Origin: Staphylococcus piscifermentans
Lineage (GTDB): Bacteria; Bacillota; Bacilli; Staphylococcales; Staphylococcaceae
DNA: 64,000 nucleotides
Direction: 5' to 3'
Assembly (NCBI RefSeq): GCF_900186985.1
Contig: NZ_LT906447.1
Span: forward strand, 992,001-1,056,000
A model generated the notes under the pieces. It was not told the DNA's origin, did no database searches, and was given only the letters and a program-made list of their open reading frames with translations. Position 1 is the stretch's first letter. Each line of letters opens with the position of its first letter. The position numbers and the translations under genes were made by a program. Positions 30,590-40,182 of this stretch are shown one piece after another.

Positions 30590-31407
30590 ATAAACCTAAA
30601 ATAGCTTTAACGATTGCAGGTACAGATCCTACAGGCGGCGCAGGAGTAATGGCCGATTTGAAATCATTTCATGCATGTGGTGTATATGGAATGGCCGCAA
30701 TTACCAGTATTGTGGCGCAAAATACCAAAGGCGTTCAACATATTCATAATTTAGAGGTATCATGGATTAAAGAACAGCTAGATAGTGTGTTTGATGATGA
30801 ATTACCTCAAGCAATTAAGACAGGAATGATTGCAACAAAAGAAATGATGGAATTGATTCGAGAGTATTTAAAAAAGCATCCAGAAATTCCTTATGTTATC
30901 GATCCAGTTATGCTTGCTAAAAGCGGCGATTCTTTAATGGATGATGCAGGTAAACATGCATTGCAAGAAATCTTGTTGCCGTTAGCTGATGTGGCTACAC
31001 CGAATTTACCAGAAGCTGAAGAAATAGTAGGTTTCAAACTAGATACTGAAGATGCAATTAAAAAAGCTGGAGATATCTTTATTAACGATATCGGCTGTAA
31101 AGGTGTAGTTATTAAAGGCGGACACATTGAGGATAAAGCCATTGCGAAGGATTACCTTTTTACAAAAGAGGGGTTAGAAGTTTTCGAAAGTGAACGTTAT
31201 GAGACTAAACACACACATGGAACTGGTTGTACCTTCTCAGCGGTTATTACAGCTGAATTAGCAAAAGGCAAAACAATTTATGAAGCAGTTAAAAAGGCTA
31301 AAGATTTTATTGCTTTAAGTATTAAATATACACCGGAAATCGGCCAAGGCAGAGGACCTGTGAACCATTTCGCGTATATGAAGAAAGTAGGACTAGATGA
31401 TGAGTAA
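30586..31407 (+). CDS. thiD: Hydroxymethylpyrimidine/phosphomethylpyrimidine kinase
   Basis: Phosphorylates HMP and HMP-P to HMP-PP, the pyrimidine half of thiamine. The 273-residue ribokinase-fold protein has [18 protein letters not shown] at the N-terminus, [12 protein letters not shown] and the catalytic [11 protein letters not shown] motif. The start at 30586 follows GGAGGAGA and forms an ATGA overlap with tenA; the frame can be read further upstream but without a ribosome site. Overlaps the start of thiM. Confidence 0.96.
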   Translation: MNKPKIALTIAGTDPTGGAGVMADLKSFHACGVYGMAAITSIVAQNTKGVQHIHNLEVSWIKEQLDSVFDDELPQAIKTGMIATKEMMELIREYLKKHPEIPYVIDPVMLAKSGDSLMDDAGKHALQEILLPLADVATPNLPEAEEIVGFKLDTEDAIKKAGDIFINDIGCKGVVIKGGHIEDKAIAKDYLFTKEGLEVFESERYETKHTHGTGCTFSAVITAELAKGKTIYEAVKKAKDFIALSIKYTPEIGQGRGPVNHFAYMKKVGLDDE

Positions 31408-32194
31408 TGTATTAAATCAAATCAGATCAGAACACCCGTTAGTAATTTGTTATACCAATGATGTCGTTAAGAACTTTTCAGCTAATGGTTTATTAAGTTT
31501 AGGTGCGAGTCCCGCAATGAGTGAAGCGCCTCAAGAGGCAAAGGATTTTTACCCGGTAGCAGGCAGTGTCTTAATCAATATTGGTACTTTAACTAAAGAT
31601 CATGAGCATGCGATGTTGACTAACGGCAAGATTGCCAATGAAACAGATACACCTTTAGTTTTTGACCCAGTGGCAGTAGGGGCGTCACAGTATCGTAAAG
31701 ATTTCTGTAAATACTTTTTAAAGCAAGTCAAACCGACTGTTATAAAAGGAAATGCTTCAGAAATATTGGCATTAATTGATGATTCAGCAACTATGAAAGG
31801 TACAGATAGCGCTGATAATCTCGACATCGTAGAAATTGCTAAGAAAGCTTATCAAGAATATCAAACGGCGATTATCTTAACTGGAGAAACGGATGTTATC
31901 GTCCAAGATGACAAGGTTGTTAAATTGGAAAATGGTTCTCATTTTCTTGCTAAGACTACAGGGGCAGGCTGCTTATTAGGTGCAGTTGTAGGTGCCTTCT
32001 TGTTCCGTGACACACATCCTTCAATTGAAACGTTGGTTGAAGCGGTCTCTGTATATAATATTGCGGCTGAACGTGCAGAACAATTAAGTGACAGTAAAGG
32101 TCCAGGTACTTTCTTAACGCACTTTATTGACGCGCTTTATCGTATTGACGCAGATGCTGTGAACGAAAACCGTCATGTTGAAGAGGTGGAATAA
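31400..32194 (+). CDS. thiM: Hydroxyethylthiazole kinase
   Basis: Phosphorylates the thiazole alcohol for thiamine salvage. About 264 residues, with the family segments [48 protein letters not shown] and the catalytic TGAGCLLGA. Two adjacent ATG codons (31397, 31400) are possible; the second aligns best with the S. aureus start. It overlaps thiD by eight bases. The operon has no thiamine de novo genes (thiC, thiG), so it is a salvage pathway. Confidence 0.95.
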   Translation: MSNVLNQIRSEHPLVICYTNDVVKNFSANGLLSLGASPAMSEAPQEAKDFYPVAGSVLINIGTLTKDHEHAMLTNGKIANETDTPLVFDPVAVGASQYRKDFCKYFLKQVKPTVIKGNASEILALIDDSATMKGTDSADNLDIVEIAKKAYQEYQTAIILTGETDVIVQDDKVVKLENGSHFLAKTTGAGCLLGAVVGAFLFRDTHPSIETLVEAVSVYNIAAERAEQLSDSKGPGTFLTHFIDALYRIDADAVNENRHVEEVE

Positions 32195-32833
32195 GTGTTT
32201 AAAGCAGATGATTTAAAGGTCTATTTTATTTGCGGAACTCAAGATATACCTGAGGGACGAACAATTAAAGAAGTTTTGACAGAAGCACTTGAGGGCGGTA
32301 TTACGCTATTTCAATTTCGTGAAAAAGGCCCAGGTGCAAAAACTGGAAAAGAGAAAGTAGCTTTGGCTGAAGAACTGCAAGAACTGTGCAGAGCTTATGA
32401 TGTACCCTTTATTGTGAATGACGATGTTGAATTAGCTGAAGCAATCAATGCAGATGGCGTGCATGTAGGACAAGATGATGAAGCGGTAGACGCTTTCATT
32501 AAGCGCTTTAATGGTAAAATAATTGGTTTAAGTGTCGGCAACTTAGAAGAATTAGAACAATCGGATCTGACACATGTGGACTATATAGGTGTAGGTCCAA
32601 TTTTCAGCACGCCTTCTAAAAACGATGCCAGTGCACCTGTAGGTCCCGGAATGATTGAAACGCTGCGTAGTAAAGTCGGCGCTTTACCGATTGTAGCTAT
32701 CGGTGGCATTTCTTTAGATAATGTACAAGAAGTTGCTGATACTTCCGCTAATGGGGTGTCTGTCATTTCAGCCATTGCAAGAAGTTCTAACGTTACAGAA
32801 ACCGTACAAAATTTCTTACAATATTTTAAATAG
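32195..32833 (+). CDS. thiE: Thiamine-phosphate synthase
   Basis: Joins HMP-PP and thiazole phosphate to thiamine phosphate. The 212-residue TIM-barrel protein has [45 protein letters not shown] and [11 protein letters not shown]. Start is GTG directly after the thiM stop, with GAAGAGGTGG upstream. Last gene of the operon. Confidence 0.96.
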   Translation: MFKADDLKVYFICGTQDIPEGRTIKEVLTEALEGGITLFQFREKGPGAKTGKEKVALAEELQELCRAYDVPFIVNDDVELAEAINADGVHVGQDDEAVDAFIKRFNGKIIGLSVGNLEELEQSDLTHVDYIGVGPIFSTPSKNDASAPVGPGMIETLRSKVGALPIVAIGGISLDNVQEVADTSANGVSVISAIARSSNVTETVQNFLQYFK

Positions 32834-32877
32834 TTAAGGATTTCACATATTTTTTGTTTTCTACTGCTATTGGGATA

Positions 32878-32886
32878 TGGTAAAAT
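32878..32886 (+). promoter_or_regulatory. Predicted extended -10 promoter of yidC
   Basis: TGG-TAAAAT 37 bases before the start codon; -35 not convincing. Confidence 0.4.
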
Positions 32887-32922
32887 TATCTTTATGTGAA
32901 TAATACCAATAGAGGTGGAAAA

Positions 32923-33798
32923 ATGAAGAAAAAAGCATTATTGCCTTTGCTTTTAGGGATTATGGTTTTTCTTGCTGGTTGTGATTACTCTAAACCTGAG
33001 AATCGAACAGGCTTCTTTTATAATACGTTTGTAAAAAACATGGATAACATAATTCATTGGCTAGGGTCTCATTTTAATAATGATTATGGATTAGCGATTA
33101 TTGTGTTAGTACTTGCTATTCGTATCATAGTATTGCCGTTTATGTTATCAAACTACAAGAATAGCCACATGATGCGTGAAAAAATGATTATCGCCAAACC
33201 GGATATGGATGCGGTTAAAGAGAAAGTGCAACGCGCGCGTACACAAGAAGATAAAATGGCAGCTAACCAAGAAATGATGGAAGTTTACAAGAAATATGAT
33301 ATGAATCCGATGCAGAGCATGTTAGGCTGCTTGCCGATGTTGATTCAAATGCCGATTATTATGGGCCTATTCTTTGTATTGAAATATCCTTCACCAGGAG
33401 GAATCACAGAGCATTCTCATTTCTTATGGTTCAATTTATCCAAACCAGATATTTGGATTACGGTTATTGCCGGTGTGCTTTATTTTATACAAGCTTATGT
33501 TTCGACTTTCAGTATGCCGCCTGAGCAAAAACAAATGAGTTACATGATGATGATTATTTCGCCAATCATGATTATTTGGGTTTCATTAAGTTCAGCTGCT
33601 GCACTTGGTCTATATTGGTCAGTCAGCGCCGCATTCTTAGTAGTTCAAACATATATTGCAAATAGTTATTACTCTAAGAAGGCAAAGGAAGAAGTTGCTC
33701 CAATGATTGCGGCTTATGAGAAAGAACATGGCAAATCGGGTAGTGGTAAAACGAAAAATACCCAAGTCGTTTCTAAGAAAAATAAAAAGAAAAAATAA
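32923..33798 (+). CDS. yidC: Membrane protein insertase YidC (lipoprotein)
   Basis: Inserts and folds membrane proteins, including ATP synthase subunits. The 291-residue precursor has a lipoprotein signal with lipobox LAGC (Cys20 becomes lipidated), five membrane helices including the conserved [16 protein letters not shown] segment with the hydrophilic groove region, and a basic C-terminal tail (KKNKKKK) for ribosome contact. AGAGGTGG precedes the ATG at 32923. It is the staphylococcal YidC1/OxaA-type gene beside the thiamine operon. Confidence 0.95.
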   Translation: MKKKALLPLLLGIMVFLAGCDYSKPENRTGFFYNTFVKNMDNIIHWLGSHFNNDYGLAIIVLVLAIRIIVLPFMLSNYKNSHMMREKMIIAKPDMDAVKEKVQRARTQEDKMAANQEMMEVYKKYDMNPMQSMLGCLPMLIQMPIIMGLFFVLKYPSPGGITEHSHFLWFNLSKPDIWITVIAGVLYFIQAYVSTFSMPPEQKQMSYMMMIISPIMIIWVSLSSAAALGLYWSVSAAFLVVQTYIANSYYSKKAKEEVAPMIAAYEKEHGKSGSGKTKNTQVVSKKNKKKK

Positions 33799-33815
33799 AT
33801 ATGAGTAAAGAAAAT

Positions 33816-33847
33816 CAGTTGTAATCGAAAAGTTGCGACTGTTTTTT
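33816..33847 (+). terminator. Rho-independent terminator of yidC
   Basis: CAGTTGTAA / TTGCGACTG stem with G-U pairs, then six T. Confidence 0.8.
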
Positions 33848-33912
33848 CTTTATTTAAATTGAAAACAGGGAATAAGAAATCAAAGGGTAATTTATATAGG
33901 AGGGTCCAGAAA

Positions 33913-34425
33913 ATGAAAATTGTAAGAGTGACAACTGATGATATTAAAGAATTACAGACAATCAGCTTTAGAACATTTGATGATACATTTAGAGAAATGA
34001 ACCATCCGGATAATTTAAAAGATTATCTTAATAATGCTTTTACCTATGATAAGTTACAACGTGAACTCGAACATCCTAATTCATATTTTTATTTTTTGTA
34101 TGATAATGATAAGATTGTGGGCTATCTGAAATTAAATGTTGGAGCAGCTCAAACTGAAGATATTGCCTCTGACGCATTAGAAGTTGAAAGGTTATATATT
34201 TTAAAGAATTACCAACATCACGGTTATGGTAAAAAGCTCATGAACTTTGCAATTAACTTTGCTGTGGAAGAAGGAAAACAAAGCATTTGGCTTGGAGTTT
34301 GGGAGAAAAATGAAAATGCAATCAAATTCTATGAACACTTCGGATTTAAAAAAGTTACAGAGCACGAATTTAAAATGGGAGACGAAATTCAAACAGATAT
34401 TATTATGGCCCAAAACTTAAAGTAA
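33913..34425 (+). CDS. GNAT family N-acetyltransferase
   Basis: A 170-residue acetyl-CoA-dependent acetyltransferase. GNAT motif A is VERLYILKNYQHHGYGKKLMNFA (Q/R-x-x-G-x-G/A variant HHGYGK), and motif B follows in NENAIKFYEHFGFKKV. It resembles PaiA-like polyamine acetyltransferases, but the substrate cannot be read from sequence. TAGGAGG lies 9 bases before the ATG at 33913; a longer frame from 33859 lacks a ribosome site. Confidence 0.85.
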   Translation: MKIVRVTTDDIKELQTISFRTFDDTFREMNHPDNLKDYLNNAFTYDKLQRELEHPNSYFYFLYDNDKIVGYLKLNVGAAQTEDIASDALEVERLYILKNYQHHGYGKKLMNFAINFAVEEGKQSIWLGVWEKNENAIKFYEHFGFKKVTEHEFKMGDEIQTDIIMAQNLK

Positions 34426-34430
34426 TAATA

Positions 34431-34495
34431 AAAAGACTGGAAACCTGTCATCATAGCTAAATCGCTATAGACGACTAAGTTTCCAGTCTTTTTTT
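34431..34495. terminator. Bidirectional terminator between the GNAT and HD-domain genes
   Basis: Fourteen-bp perfect stem AAAAGACTGGAAAC / GTTTCCAGTCTTTT with a central small hairpin (ATAGC / GCTAT) and T tracts on both strands. Confidence 0.93.
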
Positions 34496-35141
34496 AATTC
34501 ATAAAATCCCATTCTTTAAAGAATTGTGCTACGAAATATTCCATAAATTGATGACGTTCTTGAGCAATGGATTGCGCTGTTTCAGTGTGCATTAAATCTT
34601 TTAATTTAAATAGCTTGTCATAGAAATGTTTAATAGCCGAAGGAGAGTGATCCTCTAAATCACAATCGCTTGAAAGACTATCTGGAATTTCTCCTGACCA
34701 CATCGGCTCATTAAAATGGCCGGAAAATTGGAACGTTCTTGCGATACCAATAGCTCCGATAGCATCTAAGCGGTCAGCGTCTCTCACAATGTATCCTTCT
34801 TGAGACATAGTTCTATCATTATTAGCACCATTACGATAACTCATATATTTTATGATTTCTAAAATTTTATGTTTCATTTGGTTATCTACATCTATCTGAT
34901 CTAAGAAATGGTCGAGCTTCTCATAAGCTTTATCTTCATCTGTCAGTTTAGAGTCTACTGTGTCATGTAATAGAGCGGCCATTTGAATGATATACGGATT
35001 ACCGCTTCCTTCTTGCTCTGCAATAAATAAAGCCATTTTTAACACACGCATGACATGTTGAATATCGTGGCCTGTAGCATCTTCGCTATGGTGGGCTTTC
35101 ATATATTTTTCTGCTTCTTTTATATGCTGATATTGATTCAC
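34494..35141 (-). CDS. HD-domain phosphohydrolase
   Basis: A 215-residue metal-dependent phosphohydrolase of the YedJ-like HD family. The metal-binding set is visible: His29 in HDIQHVMRV, His59-Asp60 in AALLHDTVDSKL, and the later Asp in VRDADRLDAIGAIG. Substrate unknown. The start is GTG at 35141 with AAGGAG about 11 bases upstream; an intervening ATG is in another frame. It is preceded at 24 bases by cls2 on the same strand, so they may be co-transcribed. Confidence 0.88.
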   Translation of the reverse strand: MNQYQHIKEAEKYMKAHHSEDATGHDIQHVMRVLKMALFIAEQEGSGNPYIIQMAALLHDTVDSKLTDEDKAYEKLDHFLDQIDVDNQMKHKILEIIKYMSYRNGANNDRTMSQEGYIVRDADRLDAIGAIGIARTFQFSGHFNEPMWSGEIPDSLSSDCDLEDHSPSAIKHFYDKLFKLKDLMHTETAQSIAQERHQFMEYFVAQFFKEWDFMN

Positions 35142-35165
35142 TAAAACTCATACTCCTTAATATAC

Positions 35166-36647
35166 TTACAGAATAGGGGAAATCAGATAAGAAATACCTT
35201 CTTTGAATTTTATCCATAAACTGCGTTTTTTATATTTTTCCTTAGTAAATTCATTGCTTAGTTTCAAATCTTCGTTAAATTGCTCGCTCAATTGTATTGC
35301 TGTAGATTGATCATAGATAAAAGCATTCACTTCAAAATTCAACGTGAAACTACGATGATCCATATTTGTAGTTCCGACACTTGCGACTTCATCATCAATG
35401 ACCATCATCTTAGAATGTAAGAAGCCGTTTTCATAGTGATAAATTTTAACGCCTGATGCGAGTAATGATGCCACATTCTTTTGCGTTGCCCAATAAACAA
35501 ATGGATGATCCGGTTTACAAGGAACCATAATCGTAACATCTACGCCGCCTAATGCAGCAATTGATACAGCATCTAAGAATGCTTGGTCAGGAATAAAATA
35601 AGGTGTTTGGATTTTAATATATCTTTTAGCTGAAGTAATCATTTTTAAATAGCCATATTTAATTTGTTCCCAATCCTCATCAGGACCACTGGATGCAATT
35701 TGTATCCCTGTAGATTCTCCAGTATCGATATCAGGGAAATAACGATCAGAATAAGCAATATTATGTCGTTTGGCTTGAGAATTCCAGTCTAAAATGAAAC
35801 GAAGTTGTAAGGCATTTACGGCATCTCCGACAATACGCAGATGTGTATCTCGCCAATAGCCGAACTTTTTAGATAAGCCTAAATATTCATTTCCGACATT
35901 GAAACCGCCGACATAACCGATTACTCCATCAATCACTACGATTTTCCGGTGGTTACGGTAATTAAGCCGAAAGTTGATCAAAGGTAACTTAGAAGGAAAG
36001 AAGGATTCTACTTGCCCGCCTTTTTTTCTGAAGTCATCAAAATCCTTTAAAGTTAAACTTCTGGATCCCATGTCGTCATAGAGCATTTTGACTTCGAGTC
36101 CTTCTTCTAACTTATCTTCAAGTGCTTGCAGTATGCGTTTGCCTAAGGTGTCGTTACGAAAAATGTAATATTCAATATGAATATAATCTTGAGCGTTTTC
36201 AATATCTTGAATTAAAGCATCGAACTTTTCCTTGCCATCGTTATAAATGGTCAGTGCATTATCAGTTGTTAAGAAAGCTGAGTTATTGTAAAGCAACATC
36301 TGAACCATGGATTTATATTTTACAATGACATGATTCCCTTTTGAAAATTCATCATTTTTTAATGCTTCAGCTTGTTCTTGCACAATCATTTCTAAACCTG
36401 TTTTATCTTCTTCATTGACTTTGAATATATGTTCTCGTTGGATTTGTCGGCCAAAAAGAAGATAAACGATGAAGCCTATAATAGGCAGAAATGCTAAAAC
36501 GAGCAACCAAGCCCATATAGACCCAGGTGATCTGCGTTCTAAAAACACAATTGTAAAACTGAAAAATAAGTTCAAAATAAATAATGCAATTAATATAATA
36601 TTGAAAACCAGGTTAGTTTGCTGTAACAGCATGTCGAGATAATACAT
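35166..36647 (-). CDS. cls2: Cardiolipin synthase 2
   Basis: Condenses two phosphatidylglycerol molecules to cardiolipin at the membrane. The 493-residue protein has two N-terminal membrane helices (about 5-55) and two phospholipase D motifs: His233/Lys235/Asp240 in [10 protein letters not shown] and His411/Lys413/Asp418 in [10 protein letters not shown]. The start at 36647 is chosen because GGAGG lies 8 bases before it; three in-frame ATGs upstream would place the ribosome site inside the gene. It matches the major staphylococcal enzyme Cls2 in length and C-terminus. Confidence 0.95.
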   Translation of the reverse strand: MYYLDMLLQQTNLVFNIILIALFILNLFFSFTIVFLERRSPGSIWAWLLVLAFLPIIGFIVYLLFGRQIQREHIFKVNEEDKTGLEMIVQEQAEALKNDEFSKGNHVIVKYKSMVQMLLYNNSAFLTTDNALTIYNDGKEKFDALIQDIENAQDYIHIEYYIFRNDTLGKRILQALEDKLEEGLEVKMLYDDMGSRSLTLKDFDDFRKKGGQVESFFPSKLPLINFRLNYRNHRKIVVIDGVIGYVGGFNVGNEYLGLSKKFGYWRDTHLRIVGDAVNALQLRFILDWNSQAKRHNIAYSDRYFPDIDTGESTGIQIASSGPDEDWEQIKYGYLKMITSAKRYIKIQTPYFIPDQAFLDAVSIAALGGVDVTIMVPCKPDHPFVYWATQKNVASLLASGVKIYHYENGFLHSKMMVIDDEVASVGTTNMDHRSFTLNFEVNAFIYDQSTAIQLSEQFNEDLKLSNEFTKEKYKKRSLWIKFKEGISYLISPIL

Positions 36648-36749
36648 GTTCTGAACCTCCATATTGTCCATCAACAACGAGTTTCTACCCGGTTAATATT
36701 GGTATTAATGCTTTTAATTGTAACACAGCTAAATCGGAATAGGTATAGT

Positions 36750-36778
36750 TTGACGTATACCTCGGTAGGGTATATTAT
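36750..36778 (+). promoter_or_regulatory. csoR promoter with CsoR operator
   Basis: TTGACG at 36750-36755 and TATTAT at 36773-36778 with a 17-bp spacer. The spacer is the operator TATACC-N7-GGGTATA (36756-36774), an almost exact match to the CsoR operator. An additional GGTATA lies just upstream at 36742. Confidence 0.85.
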
Positions 36779-36811
36779 AGTATTGAAAGTAATCGGGACG
36801 GAGGTTTAAAG

Positions 36812-37105
36812 ATGACTGAAAATGATAAAGCGCATCATTCTGAACAAATTAAATCTAACTTAAAAGCACGTCTCAATCGTATTGAAGGACAAGTAAGAGC
36901 AATTAATCGGATGATTGACGAAGATGTTTATTGTGATGATGTACTCACGCAAATACGTGCTACACGTTCAGCATTGAATAGTGTGGCAGTTAAGCTGCTC
37001 GATCATCATATGAAAGGCTGTATTATGCATAAAGTAGATGATGGACATGCAGAGGAAGCGATGGAAGAATTATTAGTAACCGTACAAAAATTGATTAAAG
37101 ATTAG
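36812..37105 (+). CDS. csoR: Copper-sensing transcriptional repressor CsoR
   Basis: Four-helix DUF156 repressor of 97 residues that leaves DNA when it binds Cu(I). The three copper ligands are present at the canonical positions: Cys41 (VYCDD), His66 and Cys70 (DHHMKGC). RLNRIEGQVRAINRM is the family signature. GGAGG precedes the ATG. It heads an operon with two chaperone-like genes and represses itself through the operator in its promoter. Confidence 0.95.
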   Translation: MTENDKAHHSEQIKSNLKARLNRIEGQVRAINRMIDEDVYCDDVLTQIRATRSALNSVAVKLLDHHMKGCIMHKVDDGHAEEAMEELLVTVQKLIKD

Positions 37106-37117
37106 ATGGAGGTTGTC

Positions 37118-37324
37118 ATGCAAAATAGTGTGATAAAAATTGATGGTTTAGAAACTGAAGAAGCACAACATAAATTACATCAACATCTTAGTGAAATGAC
37201 TGGCGTTTCTGCGGTACAAGTAGATATGGATTCCAATGAAATCCGTATTAGTTATGAAACACCTGTCAATTTAAATAATCTTGAAAAAGAAATTTATGAT
37301 GCAGGCTATCAAATATTAAATTAA
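37118..37324 (+). CDS. csoZ: CsoZ-like putative copper-chaperone homologue lacking CxxC
   Basis: A 68-residue ferredoxin-fold (HMA-like) protein with VIKIDGLETEEAQHKLHQHL and a typical C-terminal YDAGYQI. The MxCxxC metal loop is replaced by DGLETEE and there is no cysteine in the protein, as described for CsoZ in the S. aureus csoR-csoZ operon; copper binding, if any, must use other groups. GGAGG is five bases before the ATG at 37118; an ATG at 37106 overlaps that site. It lies 12 bases after csoR. Confidence 0.8.
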   Translation: MQNSVIKIDGLETEEAQHKLHQHLSEMTGVSAVQVDMDSNEIRISYETPVNLNNLEKEIYDAGYQILN

Positions 37325-37338
37325 AGGAGTGTTTATAA

Positions 37339-37548
37339 ATGGAAGAGAAACAATTAAAAGTTGAAGGTATGAGTTGTGAACATTGTAAAGCAGCGGTAGA
37401 ATCAGCAGTCGGTAAAATCGATGGGGTAGAAAGCGTCAATGCTACTCCTGATAATGATACTGTTGATGTGAAATTCAATGATGAAGACCAAGTATTATCC
37501 GAAGTTGAAAAAGCAATTTATGATGCAGGTTACGATGTTGTAAAATAA
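37339..37548 (+). CDS. copZ: Copper chaperone CopZ
   Basis: A 69-residue HMA-domain metallochaperone that carries Cu(I) to the CopA pump. The metal site is GMSCEHCK with Cys13 and Cys16. AAGGAG precedes the ATG. It is third in the csoR operon and directly upstream of copA, whereas S. aureus has copZ downstream of copA at another locus. Confidence 0.94.
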   Translation: MEEKQLKVEGMSCEHCKAAVESAVGKIDGVESVNATPDNDTVDVKFNDEDQVLSEVEKAIYDAGYDVVK

Positions 37549-37603
37549 TTTGAATTAGGAAATGTATTTGTCTAATACGTTTTCTATTTCAGATAGCTTA
37601 GCT

Positions 37604-37645
37604 GGAGTGGATGCCGAAATAAATTTTTTATTTCTGACCACTCCC
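37604..37645 (+). repeat. Staphylococcal intergenic hairpin repeat (possible terminator)
   Basis: GGAGTGG-ATGCC-GAAATAAA / TTTATTTC-TGA-CCACTCC: degenerate version of the common staphylococcal GGAGTGGGACAGAAATAA palindrome, placed after copZ and followed by a T-rich stretch. Confidence 0.7.
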
Positions 37646-37661
37646 TTATTTTTAGAAAAAA

Positions 37662-37680
37662 TATACCTTAATAGGGTATA
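37662..37680 (+). promoter_or_regulatory. CsoR operator upstream of copA
   Basis: TATACC-N7-GGGTATA, the same half-sites and spacing as in front of csoR. It ends directly before the copA ribosome site, closer than a normal operator; a -35/-10 pair is not obvious. Confidence 0.8.
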
Positions 37681-37692
37681 GGAGTGAAATAT

Positions 37693-39891
37693 ATGGAAAA
37701 GGCTGAATTTAAAATTTCAGGCATGACTTGTGCTGCATGTTCAGCAAGAATTGAACGTGTGTTGAATAGAACGGAAGGCGTAGAAAGTGCAAACGTTAAT
37801 CTAGTAACTGAAAAAGCAGCAGTGGACTTTGACAATCAAGATATTGATCTTAATGAAATTTTTGAAAAAGTAAAGAATTTGGGTTATGAACCAATTGCGA
37901 TTGAAACGCCTGAAGAAACCCAACAGAGAAAGAAAAAGGAATTAGATAAGCAGAAATATAAATTTATTATTGCATTAATTTTATCCTTGCCGTTGATTTA
38001 TACCATGGTAGGCCATTTCAGCTTTTTGAGTTTTCTGCCGCTTCCTCATTTCATGATGCATCCAATATTTCAATTTATTTTAGCGACACCTGTCCAATTT
38101 ATTTTGGGCTGGCAGTTCTATAAAGGTGCTTATGGTGCTTTAAGAAATAAAAGTGCAAATATGGATGTACTTGTTGCATTAGGTACTTCAGCTGCTTACT
38201 TCTATAGTATTTATTTAGCTATAGTTCATTATGGAGAACATCATATTCCTCTTTATTTTGAAACGAGTGCAGTGCTCATTACGCTCATATTATTAGGTAA
38301 ATATTTTGAAGCTAAAGCTAAAGGTCATGCGAGTGATGCAATTAATAAATTATTATCATTGCAAGTGAAAGAAGCACGTGTAGAGAAGAATGGCGAAACA
38401 GTTGAAATACCTGTTGACCAAGTGAAAAAAGGAGATATCTTGCTCGTTAAAAGTGGCGAATATATTCCGTTAGATGGCGAAATCATAGCAGGTGAAACCA
38501 GTGTAGATGAATCGATGTTAACAGGAGAAAGTATTCCGGTTGATAAAGAAGAAGGAGATAAGGTCATCGGTGCTACGTTGAATCACGGCAACTTTATTAA
38601 AGTAAAAGTGACAGAAACAGGAGATGATTTGGTATTAAATCAAATTATTCGCATTGTGGAAGAGGCCCAAGGCGAAAAACCTAATATTCAACGCTTAGCA
38701 GATAAGATATCAGGAATATTTGTGCCGACCGTTTTAATGATTGCGTTAGTTGTATTTATTATTTGGTTCGGTTTAGTAACACCACTTAATTTCCAATCAA
38801 GTCTGGAAGTTTTCATCGCAGTAATTGTTATTGCTTGTCCATGTGCACTCGGTTTAGCGACGCCTACTTCAATAATGGCAGGTTCAGGACGTGCAGCTGA
38901 GCTTGGTGTATTATTTAAATCATCTGAAGCATTAGAACAAACGCAAAACGTCGATACGATTGTATTTGATAAGACAGGCACTTTAACAGAAGGTCATCCA
39001 AGCGTTTATAAAGTGATAGATAATACAGATAACCAGCAACTTGGTGTATTGATGAAGAGCTTAGAACAGCAATCAGAACATCCGCTTTCACAAGCTGTTA
39101 CTGAATACTATGCAGATACAGCTGCACTTCCTGTAGAGAATTATCAAACTCACGCAGGTAACGGTATCAGCGGGGAAATTAATGGACAAAGTATTAAAAT
39201 CGGCTCTATTAGCTTTATTAAACCGGTGTTAGAAGAATGGGACGATGCGCTTGAACAAGATATTCAAACCATCCAGCATCAAGGTGCTACTGTTGTATTA
39301 GCGGCAATAGACAAGCAGTTTGCGGGTATGGTTACATTACGCGATGAACCTAAAGCAGCAGCCAAAGAATTAATTTATCGTTTGCGTGATGAATACGAAA
39401 TCATTATGTTGAGCGGAGATACACAGACAACAGCTGAATCAATTGCGAAAGAATTAGGAATATCACATGTTATTGCCGGCGTTAAACCAGATGATAAATC
39501 TAACCAAATTGGCCAATTACAAGATGAAGGTAAGAACGTCATGATGGTAGGTGATGGTATTAATGATGCCCCAGCGTTAGCTAAAAGTAATATCGGGGTC
39601 GCTATGGGTACGGGATCAGATATTGCGATAGAAGCGGGCGACATTATGATTGTCGGCGGAGATATTCAGAAAGTAGATACAGCGCTAGATATGAGTAAGA
39701 AAACATTGAAAAATATTAAAGAAAATCTATTCTTTGCATTCTGCTATAATGCAATTGGCATTCCAGTAGCAGCATTTGGTTTGCTCGCGCCTTGGATTGC
39801 AGGAACAGCTATGGCATTCAGTTCAGTATCTGTAGTACTCAATGCTTTACGTCTTCAAAAAGTTAAATACCAGAAAAATTTACAAAAATAA
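37693..39891 (+). CDS. copA: Copper-exporting P-type ATPase CopA
   Basis: P1B-type ATPase that expels Cu(I). The 732-residue protein has one N-terminal HMA domain (GMTCAACS, Cys13 and Cys16), eight membrane helices, the actuator motif TGES, the membrane metal site CPC (residues 382-384), the phosphorylated Asp426 in [14 protein letters not shown] and [11 protein letters not shown]. aureus CopA has two HMA domains, so this is the shorter form. Start is the ATG at 37693 with TAGGAG upstream; a GTG nine bases earlier overlaps that site. Confidence 0.94.
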   Translation: MEKAEFKISGMTCAACSARIERVLNRTEGVESANVNLVTEKAAVDFDNQDIDLNEIFEKVKNLGYEPIAIETPEETQQRKKKELDKQKYKFIIALILSLPLIYTMVGHFSFLSFLPLPHFMMHPIFQFILATPVQFILGWQFYKGAYGALRNKSANMDVLVALGTSAAYFYSIYLAIVHYGEHHIPLYFETSAVLITLILLGKYFEAKAKGHASDAINKLLSLQVKEARVEKNGETVEIPVDQVKKGDILLVKSGEYIPLDGEIIAGETSVDESMLTGESIPVDKEEGDKVIGATLNHGNFIKVKVTETGDDLVLNQIIRIVEEAQGEKPNIQRLADKISGIFVPTVLMIALVVFIIWFGLVTPLNFQSSLEVFIAVIVIACPCALGLATPTSIMAGSGRAAELGVLFKSSEALEQTQNVDTIVFDKTGTLTEGHPSVYKVIDNTDNQQLGVLMKSLEQQSEHPLSQAVTEYYADTAALPVENYQTHAGNGISGEINGQSIKIGSISFIKPVLEEWDDALEQDIQTIQHQGATVVLAAIDKQFAGMVTLRDEPKAAAKELIYRLRDEYEIIMLSGDTQTTAESIAKELGISHVIAGVKPDDKSNQIGQLQDEGKNVMMVGDGINDAPALAKSNIGVAMGTGSDIAIEAGDIMIVGGDIQKVDTALDMSKKTLKNIKENLFFAFCYNAIGIPVAAFGLLAPWIAGTAMAFSSVSVVLNALRLQKVKYQKNLQK

Positions 39892-39966
39892 TGTAGTAAA
39901 TGAATATTTTTTAGGGTAGAATAAAAGTAACTTATATATAAGTAATTTGAAGATGGGGTGAACATA

Positions 39967-40107
39967 ATGAATAAGAATACAGATAAATTACGTAATGTCG
40001 TTCAATTATTGTCTTCGCTCGGTGTCAACATTAAGAAAACCAAATCACGCTTAGAGATCATGCATACATTACCCAACACATCCGTGGCAACATCAAAGTT
40101 GAAATAA
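39967..40107 (+). CDS. Lmo0850-family small protein
   Basis: A 46-residue protein with the pattern KLRNVVQLLSSLGV-NIKKTKSRLEIM-HTLP, which matches the Lmo0850 small-protein family of Listeria and staphylococci. Function unknown. GGGGTGAAC lies 7 bases before the ATG. It has its own short intergenic region after copA and a terminator downstream. Confidence 0.75.
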   Translation: MNKNTDKLRNVVQLLSSLGVNIKKTKSRLEIMHTLPNTSVATSKLK

Positions 40108-40126
40108 AGTTATTTCAACAAATGCA

Positions 40127-40182
40127 AAACAGGTTATCAGAAAACATTCTAATGAGTGTTTTTCCGATAACCTGTTTTTTTA
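40127..40182. terminator. Bidirectional terminator between Lmo0850-family gene and rodA
   Basis: AACAGGTTATC / GATAACCTGTT stem, nested GAAAAACA-type pairing and T tracts on both strands. Confidence 0.88.

Noticed and set aside
34201-34413. Minus-strand ORF opposite the GNAT gene
   Set aside because: Antisense shadow without start signals.
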